From Paludibacteraceae bacterium (GTDB lineage Bacteria > Bacteroidota > Bacteroidia > Bacteroidales > Paludibacteraceae): a DNA stretch of 64,000 bases. The translations under genes were made by a program, and so were the position numbers. The notes beneath the pieces were generated by a model that did not search any database, was not told where the DNA came from, and worked only from the letters and a program-made list of their open reading frames with translations. Below are positions 15,663 to 23,129 of this stretch, one piece after another. Each line of letters begins with the position of its first letter. The first letter of the stretch is position 1. The DNA lies in assembly GCA_017448985.1 (NCBI GenBank), contig JAFSKL010000019.1, positions 1 to 64,000 on the forward strand. The letters run 5' to 3'.

Positions 15663-17081
15663 ATGATTAAAGCATTCATGGACAAAGATTTCCTATTGCA
15701 AACAGAGACTGCAAAGGAATTGTATCACGAGCATGCAGAGCACATGCCAATCATCGATTATCATTGTCATTTAATCCCGCAGATGGTGGCCGAGAACAAG
15801 CGTTTCGAGTCGATCGCACAGATCTGGCTCATGGGCGACCACTACAAATGGCGTGCAATGCGTTCCAACGGAGTGGACGAGCGTTTCTGCACCGGTAAGG
15901 ACACCACCGACTGGGAGAAATTTGAGAAATGGGCAGAGACCGTGCCGTATACCTTCCGTAACCCGCTCTACCACTGGACCCATCTGGAGCTTAAGACCGC
16001 TTTCGGTATCGAAGAGCGTCTGAACCCTGAGACCGCACGTGCTATCTATGACAAGTGCAACGACCTGATTGCCAACGACCCGAAGTTCTGCCCGCGCGGA
16101 TTGATGAAGCACTATGGCGTAGAACTCGTTTGTACGACCGATGATCCGGCTGACAGTCTCGAGTGGCACAAGATGGTGAAAGAAGATCCGACTGCAGAGG
16201 TTCGTATGTTGCCGACTTGGCGTCCGGACGCTGGTATGAATATCGAAGCGGCTACGTGGAAGGCGTATATTGAGAAACTGGCTGCCGTAGCAGGCATGAA
16301 CATCGCCAACTTCGCGGATTTGGTGGCTGCATTGCAGAAACGTCATGACTTCTTTGAGTCAATGGGTTGCCGTCTCTCTGACCACGGTATCGAGGAGTTC
16401 TACGACGAGCCGTACACCGATGCAGAGATTAACACAATCTTCCAGAAAGCCCTCGCAGGCAAAGAGCTGAGCGTGTATGAAATCCGTCAGTATAAGCACG
16501 CATATCTCCACGCTCAGGCTGAGATGGACTACGCTTCGGGTTGGACGCAACAATACCACTACGGCGCGATCCGTAACAATAACAGCAAGATGTTTGCTCA
16601 ACTCGGAGCAGATACCGGTTTCGACTCCATCGGTGAGTTTACGACCGCAAAAGCGATGAGTCATTTCCTCGATGAGATGAACAGCGAAGGACATCTCGCT
16701 AAGACCATTCTCTATAACCTCAACCCCTGCGCGAACGAAGTGATCGCCACCATGTTGGGCAACTTCCAAGACGGTAGTGTTCCGGGTAAGATTCAATTCG
16801 GCTCAGGCTGGTGGTTCCTCGATCAGAAAGATGGTATGGAGAAGCAGATGATGGCTTTGTCCAACCTCGGCCTCCTCTCTCGCTTGGTCGGCATGCTTAC
16901 CGACAGCCGCTCGTTCCTCAGTTACCCGCGTCATGAGTACTTCCGTCGTACATTGTGCAACGTCCTCGGCAACGACATCGAGAACGGCATGATCCCGTAC
17001 ACCGGTTACGAGAAAGCCCGCGTTCAACAGATGGTCGAAGACATCTGCTACAACAACGCAAAGAATTACTTCAAGTTCTAA
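15663..17081 (+). CDS. uxaC: Glucuronate (uronate) isomerase
   Basis: 472 residues. The start is the ATG at 15663 (MIKAFMDKDFLLQTETAKEL), 76 nt after the -7 box; the longer frame has no family match. Hallmarks are PIIDYHCHLIPQ (metal ligands), FRNPLYHWTHLEL, ELVCTTDDPADSLEWH, LPTWRPDA, GCRLSDHGIE, and GSGWWFLDQKDGM with MLTDSRSFLSYPRHEYFRR near the C-terminus. It converts glucuronate to fructuronate and galacturonate to tagaturonate, the first step of hexuronate breakdown. The later genes kdgK, eda and exuT lie 2.7 kb downstream beyond an accessory insert. Confidence 0.96.
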   Translation: MIKAFMDKDFLLQTETAKELYHEHAEHMPIIDYHCHLIPQMVAENKRFESIAQIWLMGDHYKWRAMRSNGVDERFCTGKDTTDWEKFEKWAETVPYTFRNPLYHWTHLELKTAFGIEERLNPETARAIYDKCNDLIANDPKFCPRGLMKHYGVELVCTTDDPADSLEWHKMVKEDPTAEVRMLPTWRPDAGMNIEAATWKAYIEKLAAVAGMNIANFADLVAALQKRHDFFESMGCRLSDHGIEEFYDEPYTDAEINTIFQKALAGKELSVYEIRQYKHAYLHAQAEMDYASGWTQQYHYGAIRNNNSKMFAQLGADTGFDSIGEFTTAKAMSHFLDEMNSEGHLAKTILYNLNPCANEVIATMLGNFQDGSVPGKIQFGSGWWFLDQKDGMEKQMMALSNLGLLSRLVGMLTDSRSFLSYPRHEYFRRTLCNVLGNDIENGMIPYTGYEKARVQQMVEDICYNNAKNYFKF

Positions 17082-17092
17082 TAGATTTCACA

Positions 17093-17124
17093 CCCGCTTG
17101 CCTCTAATAGTGGAGGTAAGCGGG
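17093..17124 (+). terminator. Terminator-like hairpin after uxaC
   Basis: A 12-pair stem (17093-17104 with 17113-17124, one G-U pair) with an 8-nt loop starts 11 nt after the uxaC stop. There is no strong U-run. It marks the left border of the accessory insert. Confidence 0.55.
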
Positions 17125-17254
17125 GAGTGATTAACGTGTAGATTTTGCACGTTATGTAAAGGAAATCTCGGTTGTCGCATATTTTGCGAGTACCAAGAAG
17201 AACAAATTCTTGCCATGTGCAAATTTTGCACTACCCAAGAAAGAATGGAATAGA

Positions 17255-18265
17255 ATGGACGAGAAACCTATTGAAAATAGAGGCGAAATTATCATCTATC
17301 GTGCGGAAGACAACACGGTCCAACTCGATGTGCGCATGGAGAACGAAACCGTGTGGTTGACAGCCTCGCAAATGGCACATTTATTTGGCAGAGATGTCAA
17401 AACCATACGTAAGCACATCAATAATGCTTTACGTGAAGAACTGGCAGATGAAGTGGTAGGCGCAAAATTTGCGTCCACCACTCAACATGGAGCGATGGAA
17501 GGTAAAACTCAAACCAACGAGGTGATGTTTTATAACTTGGAAATGATCACTTCTATTGGCTTTAGAGTAAAGAGTAAAAGAGGTATTCAATTCCGTAAAT
17601 GGGCTAATAAGATTCTTAAAGATTACCTCGTTAAAGGCTACGCCATCAATGAGAAGATTCGTCGTGAGCAGTTGTCGGATCTGCGGCAGTTGGTTCAGAT
17701 TGTAGGACGCACGGTACAAAGCAAAGCGGTAGAGAGTGAAGATGAGACTCAGGCTATTTTTGATGTGGTTTTGGATTATACGTACGCGTTGGACACGCTC
17801 GATAATTATGATTACGAGCGTTTGACGGTCAAAGAGACGACACCCGAAGAGCGCTTCCATGCCACATACGAGAATGCAATGCAGACGATTAGTGCGTTGC
17901 GTGAGAAATTCGGCGGTAGTACTTTGTTTGGCAACGAAAAAGATGATTCATTCAAAAGCAGTATAGGTCAGATTTATCAGACTTTCGGAGGAACGGATTT
18001 ATATCCGAGTGTGGAGGAGAAAGCAGCCATGTTGCTGTATTTAGTGACCAAGAACCACTCATTCTCTGACGGCAATAAACGTATAGCAGCTACGTTGTTC
18101 CTGTGGTTCCTAAACAATAACGGCATTCTATACCGCGAGGATGGCACCAAGCGTTTGGCGGATAACACCCTTGTCGCCTTAACCCTCATGATTGCCGAGA
18201 GCCGCACAGAAGAAAAAGACACCATGGTCAAAGTAGTGGTGAATTTAATAAACCAGAAGAACTAA
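17255..18265 (+). CDS. RhuM-Fic fusion protein
   Basis: 336 residues from the ATG at 17255. The N-terminal half is RhuM-like: VWLTASQMAHLFGRDVKTIR, a helix-turn-helix-like stretch, then FYNLEMITSIGFRVKSKRG and QFRKWANKILKDYLVKGYAI. The C-terminal third has a Fic motif HSFSDGNKRIAA with catalytic His. Fic enzymes move AMP, UMP or phosphate onto target proteins; the N-K-R ending is closest to the Doc/Fic-DOC type. RhuM was named as a Salmonella virulence factor, and the fusion is frequent in commensal genomes, often as a stand-alone accessory gene. It probably arrived within the uronate cluster by transfer. Confidence 0.88.
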   Translation: MDEKPIENRGEIIIYRAEDNTVQLDVRMENETVWLTASQMAHLFGRDVKTIRKHINNALREELADEVVGAKFASTTQHGAMEGKTQTNEVMFYNLEMITSIGFRVKSKRGIQFRKWANKILKDYLVKGYAINEKIRREQLSDLRQLVQIVGRTVQSKAVESEDETQAIFDVVLDYTYALDTLDNYDYERLTVKETTPEERFHATYENAMQTISALREKFGGSTLFGNEKDDSFKSSIGQIYQTFGGTDLYPSVEEKAAMLLYLVTKNHSFSDGNKRIAATLFLWFLNNNGILYREDGTKRLADNTLVALTLMIAESRTEEKDTMVKVVVNLINQKN

Positions 18266-18288
18266 AACTATAAAAACAACACTCGATA

Positions 18289-19209
18289 ATGAGAAAACTA
18301 TATTCAATATTGAGAGGATTTTTTGCAATAATAGGCATTTTGTCTTCTGTGGCAATAATACTATTCTGGGCAAAAAAGGATGACTTTACTATTTCTGTTG
18401 ATAGTTTGTATAGTCTGTACGAGCAACGCGTAGACACTCTTCGTGCGGCTGGAAGTTTCGAACCGGACACAGCAAACTTCTCATTTACTATCATTCAAGA
18501 CACTTTGCAAGCAAAGAAAATCAAAGAATATTTCTGTTTGGACACTCTTTATTCAGGGTCCGATGACACTTGGACAAAAGCGCTCGCAATTGGCAATTTT
18601 GTTGCAACCAATATTCCTCACGCTAATCAGACTAAATGGCCCGAACAAAAGAATGCTATCGGTCTTTGGGAATACACTAGGGATGTAGAGCCGGCTTTCA
18701 ATTGTCGCTTGCATAGTATTCTGATGTTTGAGTTGTTGTTAGCAGCCGATATTCCTGCACGTTTTGTAACTTGTTTGCCGCAAGATAAAGATGATAACGA
18801 TTGTCATGTCGTCAATGAAGTTTGGCTCCCCGAAAAGCAAAAATGGGTCATGTTAGATACCGATATGGGAGGACATTATGTGACGGACAAACAAGGTAAT
18901 CTGCTGTCTTTGAGAGAGATAAGAGAACACTATGTAGGTGGAAAGAAAATGCTTATGTATCCCGAGTTTAAGAACGGCAGCAACAAGATAAATTATTACT
19001 ACGCTTATTTGGCGAAGGATACCTATTGGTTCCAATGTTGGGGAACAATGTCCTATTTTCAAGAAGAATGGAATAAAGAAGATGTTGTCCGCAATAGTTA
19101 TATTGTCCTTGTCCCGAAAGGCTTTGAACCGTTTAACATCGGAGGAGGCAACACTATTACGACAAACGCAGATCTCTTCTGGTCAGAGCCTAAAATATTG
19201 CTGAAATAA
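18289..19209 (+). CDS. Membrane-anchored transglutaminase-like protein
   Basis: 306 residues with an N-terminal membrane segment (about 8-27) and an exported domain. Cys in FNCRLHS, His in DCHVVNEVWLP and Asp in MLDTDMGGHY form the Cys-His-Asp triad order of the transglutaminase/papain-like fold. It may be a peptidase or amidase rather than a cross-linking enzyme. The gene is visibly more AT-rich than its neighbours and lies 23 nt after the RhuM-Fic gene, so both probably belong to one acquired unit. Confidence 0.7.
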   Translation: MRKLYSILRGFFAIIGILSSVAIILFWAKKDDFTISVDSLYSLYEQRVDTLRAAGSFEPDTANFSFTIIQDTLQAKKIKEYFCLDTLYSGSDDTWTKALAIGNFVATNIPHANQTKWPEQKNAIGLWEYTRDVEPAFNCRLHSILMFELLLAADIPARFVTCLPQDKDDNDCHVVNEVWLPEKQKWVMLDTDMGGHYVTDKQGNLLSLREIREHYVGGKKMLMYPEFKNGSNKINYYYAYLAKDTYWFQCWGTMSYFQEEWNKEDVVRNSYIVLVPKGFEPFNIGGGNTITTNADLFWSEPKILLK

Positions 19210-19219
19210 TGTACATTAA

Positions 19220-19567
19220 ATGAAAGCGAAGTGGGTGAATATTGTGGATAGTTTGCAGGGGAAGGTAGATGAGAGACACTATGCACGGCGGATTCCGGGA
19301 AATGGGGAATACGGGGCGGTGTGTGCGAAGCCGGAGTTGAGCAAGAAGACAAAGAAAGCAAAAGCGGAGCACCCGACGGCAAAAGCCTTTGCGGAACTGA
19401 TGACGGAGACAAAGGCAATCATGCATGATCCGGAGCGCAAGGCGGAATGGCAGGCACGATATGAGGAGGCACTAAAGAAAGCAAGGAAATATAACAAGCC
19501 TATACAAGGACGGCTGTACGATTATATCAAGCATGAGTTGAGTGAAGAGCGTAAGGGTAAAGGATAA
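19220..19567 (+). CDS. Hypothetical 115-aa basic protein
   Basis: A Lys- and Arg-rich protein with a helical C-terminal half (MHDPERKAEWQARYEEALKK, then GRLYDYIKHELSEE). There is no signal peptide, membrane segment or motif I can name. It starts 10 nt after the transglutaminase-like gene, in the same direction. Base composition is more GC-rich than that neighbour. The C-terminal pattern resembles small conserved Bacteroidales proteins of unknown function, from memory only. Confidence 0.6.
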   Translation: MKAKWVNIVDSLQGKVDERHYARRIPGNGEYGAVCAKPELSKKTKKAKAEHPTAKAFAELMTETKAIMHDPERKAEWQARYEEALKKARKYNKPIQGRLYDYIKHELSEERKGKG

Positions 19568-19668
19568 AGGACGGCCTGCGGCCTACAGGACGCGGCAAGC
19601 CGCTACAGGGGAAAGTGAAAGGATGAAAGCAGGGTATTCTCCCGTAGATGTCAGGGTGACGTCATATT

Positions 19669-19745
19669 GAGCACCCGATGAGCATCCGATGAGCACCCGA
19701 TGAGCATCCGATGGAGACAGGTGGAAGACAGGTGGAAGACAGGTG
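19669..19745. repeat. Two consecutive 11-bp tandem repeat arrays
   Basis: Four units GAGCAYCCGAT (19669-19712, C and T alternating) are followed without a gap by three units GRAGACAGGTG (19713-19745). All seven units are exactly 11 bp, about one helical turn. Confidence 0.85.
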
Positions 19746-19751
19746 GAGATA

Positions 19752-19768
19752 TGTCGGAAATTCCGACA
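19752..19768. promoter_or_regulatory. Inverted repeat, possible operator of the kdgK operon
   Basis: TGTCGGAA-A-TTCCGACA is a perfect 8-bp inverted repeat with a 1-bp centre, 72 bp before kdgK, flanked by a weaker GGTGG/CCACT pair. It could be a regulator site or an RNA hairpin. Confidence 0.45.
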
Positions 19769-19839
19769 AACCACTTGAAAGAGAAAACAAATAGCAATTA
19801 ATAATTAACACAAATATAAATCATTAAAATTTTAGATCT

Positions 19840-20865
19840 ATGGCTAAAATTATTACGTTGGGTGAGATTATGCTCCGCCTGAGTCCGGAAGGACAAGACC
19901 GTTTCATTCAATCCGATCATTTCCGTATCATCCCGGGTGGCGGAGAGGCAAACGTGGCTATCTCGTGCGCTAACTACGGTCACGAGGCGTATTTGGTAAC
20001 GAAACTGCCGAAGCATGAGATCGGTCAGATTGCCGTGAATGCGCTTCGTCGGTATGGCGTGAAAGACGATTACATCGTTCGTGGCGGCGACCGTATCGGT
20101 CTGTATTACTGCGAGACAGGTGCTTCGATGCGTCCGTCGAAGGTTATTTATGACCGTGCTCACAGCGCTATCGCTGAGGCTGATCCGAAGGACTTTGACT
20201 TCGACAAGATCATGGAAGGCGCAGCATGGTTCCACTGGAGCGGTATCACTCCGGCTATCTCGGACAAGGCTGCTGAGATCACGAAGCTCGCTTGCGAGGC
20301 TGCAAAACGTCACGGCGTTTGCGTGAGTGTGGACCTCAACTTCCGTAAGAAACTGTGGACCAGCGAGAAAGCTATCTCGATCATGCGTCCGTTGATGAAG
20401 TATGTCGATGTATGTATCGGTAACGAGGAAGACGCAGAGCTCTGTCTCGGCTTCAAGCCCGATGCAGATGTAGAAGGCGGCGAGACCAACGCTGAGGGCT
20501 ACAAGGGCATCTTCGAGCAGATGATGAAAGAGTTCGGCTTCAAGTATGTTGTTTCGACGCTTCGTGAGAGCTACAGCGCGACGTTCAACGGCTGGAAGGC
20601 TATGATCTACAACGGCAAGGAGTTCTATCAGAGCAAACGCTATGAGATTAACCCGATCATCGACCGCGTAGGTGGTGGTGACTCGTTCTCCGGCGGTCTG
20701 ATTCACGGAATGCTCAAGTATCCGGGCGACCAAGGTGCAGCTCTTGAGTTCGCTGTGGCTGCGAGTGCATTGAAGCACACGATTAATGGCGACTTCAACC
20801 TTGTCAGCGAGGATGAGGTATTGAGCCTCGCAGGTGGTAACGCGAATGGGCGAGTACAAAGATAA
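19840..20865 (+). CDS. kdgK: 2-dehydro-3-deoxygluconokinase
   Basis: 341 residues of the PfkB/ribokinase family. GEIMLRLSPEGQDRF opens the protein, then PGGGEANVAISCANYG (sugar-binding), VSVDLNFRKKLW, GNEEDAELCLG and the ATP-site/anion-hole DRVGGGDSFSGGLIHG with the catalytic Asp. It phosphorylates 2-keto-3-deoxygluconate to KDPG, the step before Eda. The assignment is strengthened by eda and exuT following in the same direction. Confidence 0.94.
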   Translation: MAKIITLGEIMLRLSPEGQDRFIQSDHFRIIPGGGEANVAISCANYGHEAYLVTKLPKHEIGQIAVNALRRYGVKDDYIVRGGDRIGLYYCETGASMRPSKVIYDRAHSAIAEADPKDFDFDKIMEGAAWFHWSGITPAISDKAAEITKLACEAAKRHGVCVSVDLNFRKKLWTSEKAISIMRPLMKYVDVCIGNEEDAELCLGFKPDADVEGGETNAEGYKGIFEQMMKEFGFKYVVSTLRESYSATFNGWKAMIYNGKEFYQSKRYEINPIIDRVGGGDSFSGGLIHGMLKYPGDQGAALEFAVAASALKHTINGDFNLVSEDEVLSLAGGNANGRVQR

Positions 20866-20873
20866 TAACCCCT

Positions 20874-20980
20874 CCCAACCTCCCCTCAAGGGAGGCGAAA
20901 GAATCGACTGAAATTAATAATACTATACCCCTGCACCCTCGCAGGTTCATCCCCCTTGAGGGGGGAACGAGGGGGGTTAA
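20874..20980. repeat. C/G-rich inverted repeat element between kdgK and eda
   Basis: The left arm has CCCCTCCC and CCTCCCCTCAAGGGAGG. The right arm has CCCCCTTGAGGGGGG and GAGGGGGGTTAA, its approximate reverse complement. A small CCTGC/GCAGG hairpin lies between. The right arm reaches the eda start codon. Confidence 0.7.
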
Positions 20981-21649
20981 ATGGCAAAGTTTGATAAGTT
21001 TCAGGTGATGGCCAAGATTAAGGCCGCTCCTATGGTTCCTGTGTTCTACCACAAGGATGTGGAGGTTTGCAAGAACGTGATTAAGGCTTGTTACGAAGGC
21101 GGCGTGCGTGCTTTCGAGTTCACCAACCGTGGCGATTTTGCACACGAGGTGTTTGGCGAACTGAGCAAGTGGGTGGGTGTTGAGTGTCCGGAACTGGCAC
21201 TCGGTATCGGTAGCGTAGTAGATGCTCCGACAGCAGCGCTGTACTTGCAGTTAGGTGCGAACTTCGTTGTGGGTCCGTTGTTCAACAAGGATATCGCGGT
21301 TGTCTGCAACCGTCGTTGCGTGACCTATTGTCCGGGTTGCCTGACTCCGAGTGAGATCGGTGCAGCACAGGAAGTAGGCTGTGACTTTACGAAGGTCTTC
21401 CCGGGCGATGTGGTTGGTCCGAATCTCGTGAAAGGTCTGATGGCTCCGATGCCGTGGTCGAAGATCATGGTTACCGGTGGTGTAGCTCCCGAGAAAGAGA
21501 ACCTGGAGAAATGGTTCGCAGCAGGTGTTTACTGCGTGGGTATGGGCAGCAAGCTCTTCCCATCCGACAAAGTAAAAGCCGGCGACTGGGCTTATGTTAC
21601 GGCAAAATGCCAAGAATGCTTCGATATTATTTCCGCGTGCCGGAAATAA
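20981..21649 (+). CDS. eda: KDPG / 2-keto-4-hydroxyglutarate aldolase
   Basis: 222 residues, a class I aldolase. MVPVFYHKDVEVCKNV, the catalytic Glu region FEFTNRGD, GIGSVVDAPTAALYLQLGA, VVGPLFNKDIA, YCPGCLTPSEI, the Schiff-base Lys in DFTKVFPGD and VTGGVAP fit Eda/KdgA. It cleaves KDPG to pyruvate and glyceraldehyde 3-phosphate. Its last codons and stop lie inside a 13-bp hairpin (21623-21653), which may temper expression of exuT. Confidence 0.94.
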   Translation: MAKFDKFQVMAKIKAAPMVPVFYHKDVEVCKNVIKACYEGGVRAFEFTNRGDFAHEVFGELSKWVGVECPELALGIGSVVDAPTAALYLQLGANFVVGPLFNKDIAVVCNRRCVTYCPGCLTPSEIGAAQEVGCDFTKVFPGDVVGPNLVKGLMAPMPWSKIMVTGGVAPEKENLEKWFAAGVYCVGMGSKLFPSDKVKAGDWAYVTAKCQECFDIISACRK

Positions 21650-21653
21650 TATC
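21623..21653 (+). terminator. 13-bp hairpin spanning the eda stop codon
   Basis: GATATTATTTCCG (21623-21635) and CGGAAATAATATC (21641-21653) pair perfectly with a 5-nt loop. The TAA at 21647-21649 is in the right arm. It is followed by A-rich (AAAATTGA)n repeats, not U, so an attenuator or mRNA-stabilising stem is as likely as a terminator. Confidence 0.6.
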
Positions 21654-21684
21654 AATTGAAAATTGAAAATTGAAAATTGAAAAA
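21654..21684. repeat. Short AAATTGAA tandem repeat before exuT
   Basis: About four A/T units of the AATTGAAA type fill the gap between the eda hairpin and the exuT start. Confidence 0.6.
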
Positions 21685-21686
21685 TT

Positions 21687-23129
21687 ATGAGTGACATTAA
21701 GAAAGCGGTCATGACCAACTGGCGTTGGGTCATGTGTGCGATGCTTTTCTTCGCCACCACGGTCAACTATATGGACCGCCAAGTGCTGTCGTTGACCTTT
21801 AAAGAGTTTATTCAACCCGAGTTCCACTGGACCGATTCCGACTACGGAACGATCACCGGTGTGTTCTCGATTGCCTACGCTATCTTCTGCCTATTTGCCG
21901 GTAAGTTCATCGACTGGATGGGCACAAAGAAAGGCTACCTGATTGCCATCATCGTTTGGTCGTTAGGTGCCGTGATGCACGCAGGCTGCGGATGGGTGAC
22001 CGAACAAATCGTGGGTGTGGCTGACAAAGCCGCTTTGTTAGAAGCGACAGGTGCGATAGTGAGTACCATCTCGATGGTGAGTGTGTGGCTGTTCCTTGTC
22101 TGCCGGTTGATTCTCGGACTTGGCGAGGCGGGTAACTTCCCTGCTGCCATCAAGGTGACGGCGGAGTACTTCCCGAAGAAAGACCGTGCTTTTGCCACGG
22201 CGCTCTTCAACGCAGGTGCATCGGTCGGTGCGCTGGCTGCTCCGGCTACTATTCCTCTGCTGGCCAAGAGCCTCGGCTGGGAATGGGCGTTCATCATCAT
22301 CGGTGCGCTCGGTTTCATCTGGGCAGGTATCTGGATCTTTGTCTATGACAAACCGACAGAGAGCAAGCATGTGAACGAGGCGGAACTCGAGTATATTCAT
22401 CAGGACGAGAAAGATGCTCTCAAAGAAGAAGCCAAAGAAGAAAAACAAATGTCCTTCGCAGAGGCTTTCAAGCACAAACAGACTTGGTCGTTTGCGTTCG
22501 GTAAGTTCATGACCGACGGCGTTTGGTGGTTCTTCTTGTTCTGGGCACCGGCGTATTTCCAGGACCAGTTCGGTATCAAAGCTTCTGACCCGCAAGGTAT
22601 CGCGCTCATTTTCACGCTCTATGCGATTGTGACAGTGGTATCGCTGTTTGGCGGTTATCTGCCGAAGATCTTCGTGGAGAAGAAAGGTATGGAGCCGTAC
22701 GCCGGTCGAATGCGTGCGATGTTGATTTTCGCGTTCTTCCCGATCTTTGCATTGTTTGCTCAACCGCTTGGCGGTGTCTATGGCCCATGGGCAGTAGCCA
22801 TCATCATCGGTATCGTGGGTGCAGCTCATCAGAGCTGGAGTGCGAACATCTTCTCCACCACGGGCGACATGTTCCCTAAATCGGCTGTAGCCACCATCAC
22901 CGGAATCGGAGCGATGGCCGGCGGTGTAGGATCCTTCCTCATCAACAAAGGTTCGGGTATGCTGTTTGACCATGCCGCAGGATTAGGCGATGCTTTCCAA
23001 TTCATGGGCTTTAGCGGCAAACCCGCAGGTTATATGATCATCTTCTGCATCTGCGCCGTGGCTTACCTGATCGGCTGGAGCGTAATGAAAACCCTTGTAC
23101 CGAAATACCAACCGGTAATCGTGAAATAA
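21687..23129 (+). CDS. exuT: MFS hexuronate transporter
   Basis: 480 residues, about 12 membrane segments, of the anion:cation symporter branch. Signatures are NYMDRQVLSL in helix 1, the loop FAGKFIDWMGTKKG, RLILGLGEAGNFPAAIK, EYFPKKDRAFATALFNAG and WSANIFSTTGDMFPK. It should import glucuronate and galacturonate with protons. A hydrophilic central loop (about 230-260) is rich in Glu and Lys. Its place after kdgK and eda supports the substrate call. Its TAA is directly followed by the next gene's ATG. Confidence 0.92.
   Translation: MSDIKKAVMTNWRWVMCAMLFFATTVNYMDRQVLSLTFKEFIQPEFHWTDSDYGTITGVFSIAYAIFCLFAGKFIDWMGTKKGYLIAIIVWSLGAVMHAGCGWVTEQIVGVADKAALLEATGAIVSTISMVSVWLFLVCRLILGLGEAGNFPAAIKVTAEYFPKKDRAFATALFNAGASVGALAAPATIPLLAKSLGWEWAFIIIGALGFIWAGIWIFVYDKPTESKHVNEAELEYIHQDEKDALKEEAKEEKQMSFAEAFKHKQTWSFAFGKFMTDGVWWFFLFWAPAYFQDQFGIKASDPQGIALIFTLYAIVTVVSLFGGYLPKIFVEKKGMEPYAGRMRAMLIFAFFPIFALFAQPLGGVYGPWAVAIIIGIVGAAHQSWSANIFSTTGDMFPKSAVATITGIGAMAGGVGSFLINKGSGMLFDHAAGLGDAFQFMGFSGKPAGYMIIFCICAVAYLIGWSVMKTLVPKYQPVIVK

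Larger units (their letters stand above)
19568..19839. other. Repeat-rich spacer before kdgK
   Basis: It contains GC-rich small palindromes (GGCCTGCGGCC, GCGGCAAGCCGC) near 19573-19602, then the 11-bp repeats and an inverted repeat listed separately. No gene is seen and no canonical promoter for kdgK. Confidence 0.6.

Noticed and set aside
19669..19745. CRISPR array
   Set aside because: The units are 11 bp with no spacers, and no cas gene is near.
19798..20889. 363-aa minus-strand frame opposite kdgK
   Set aside because: No recognisable domain, and kdgK with its operon neighbours accounts for the DNA.
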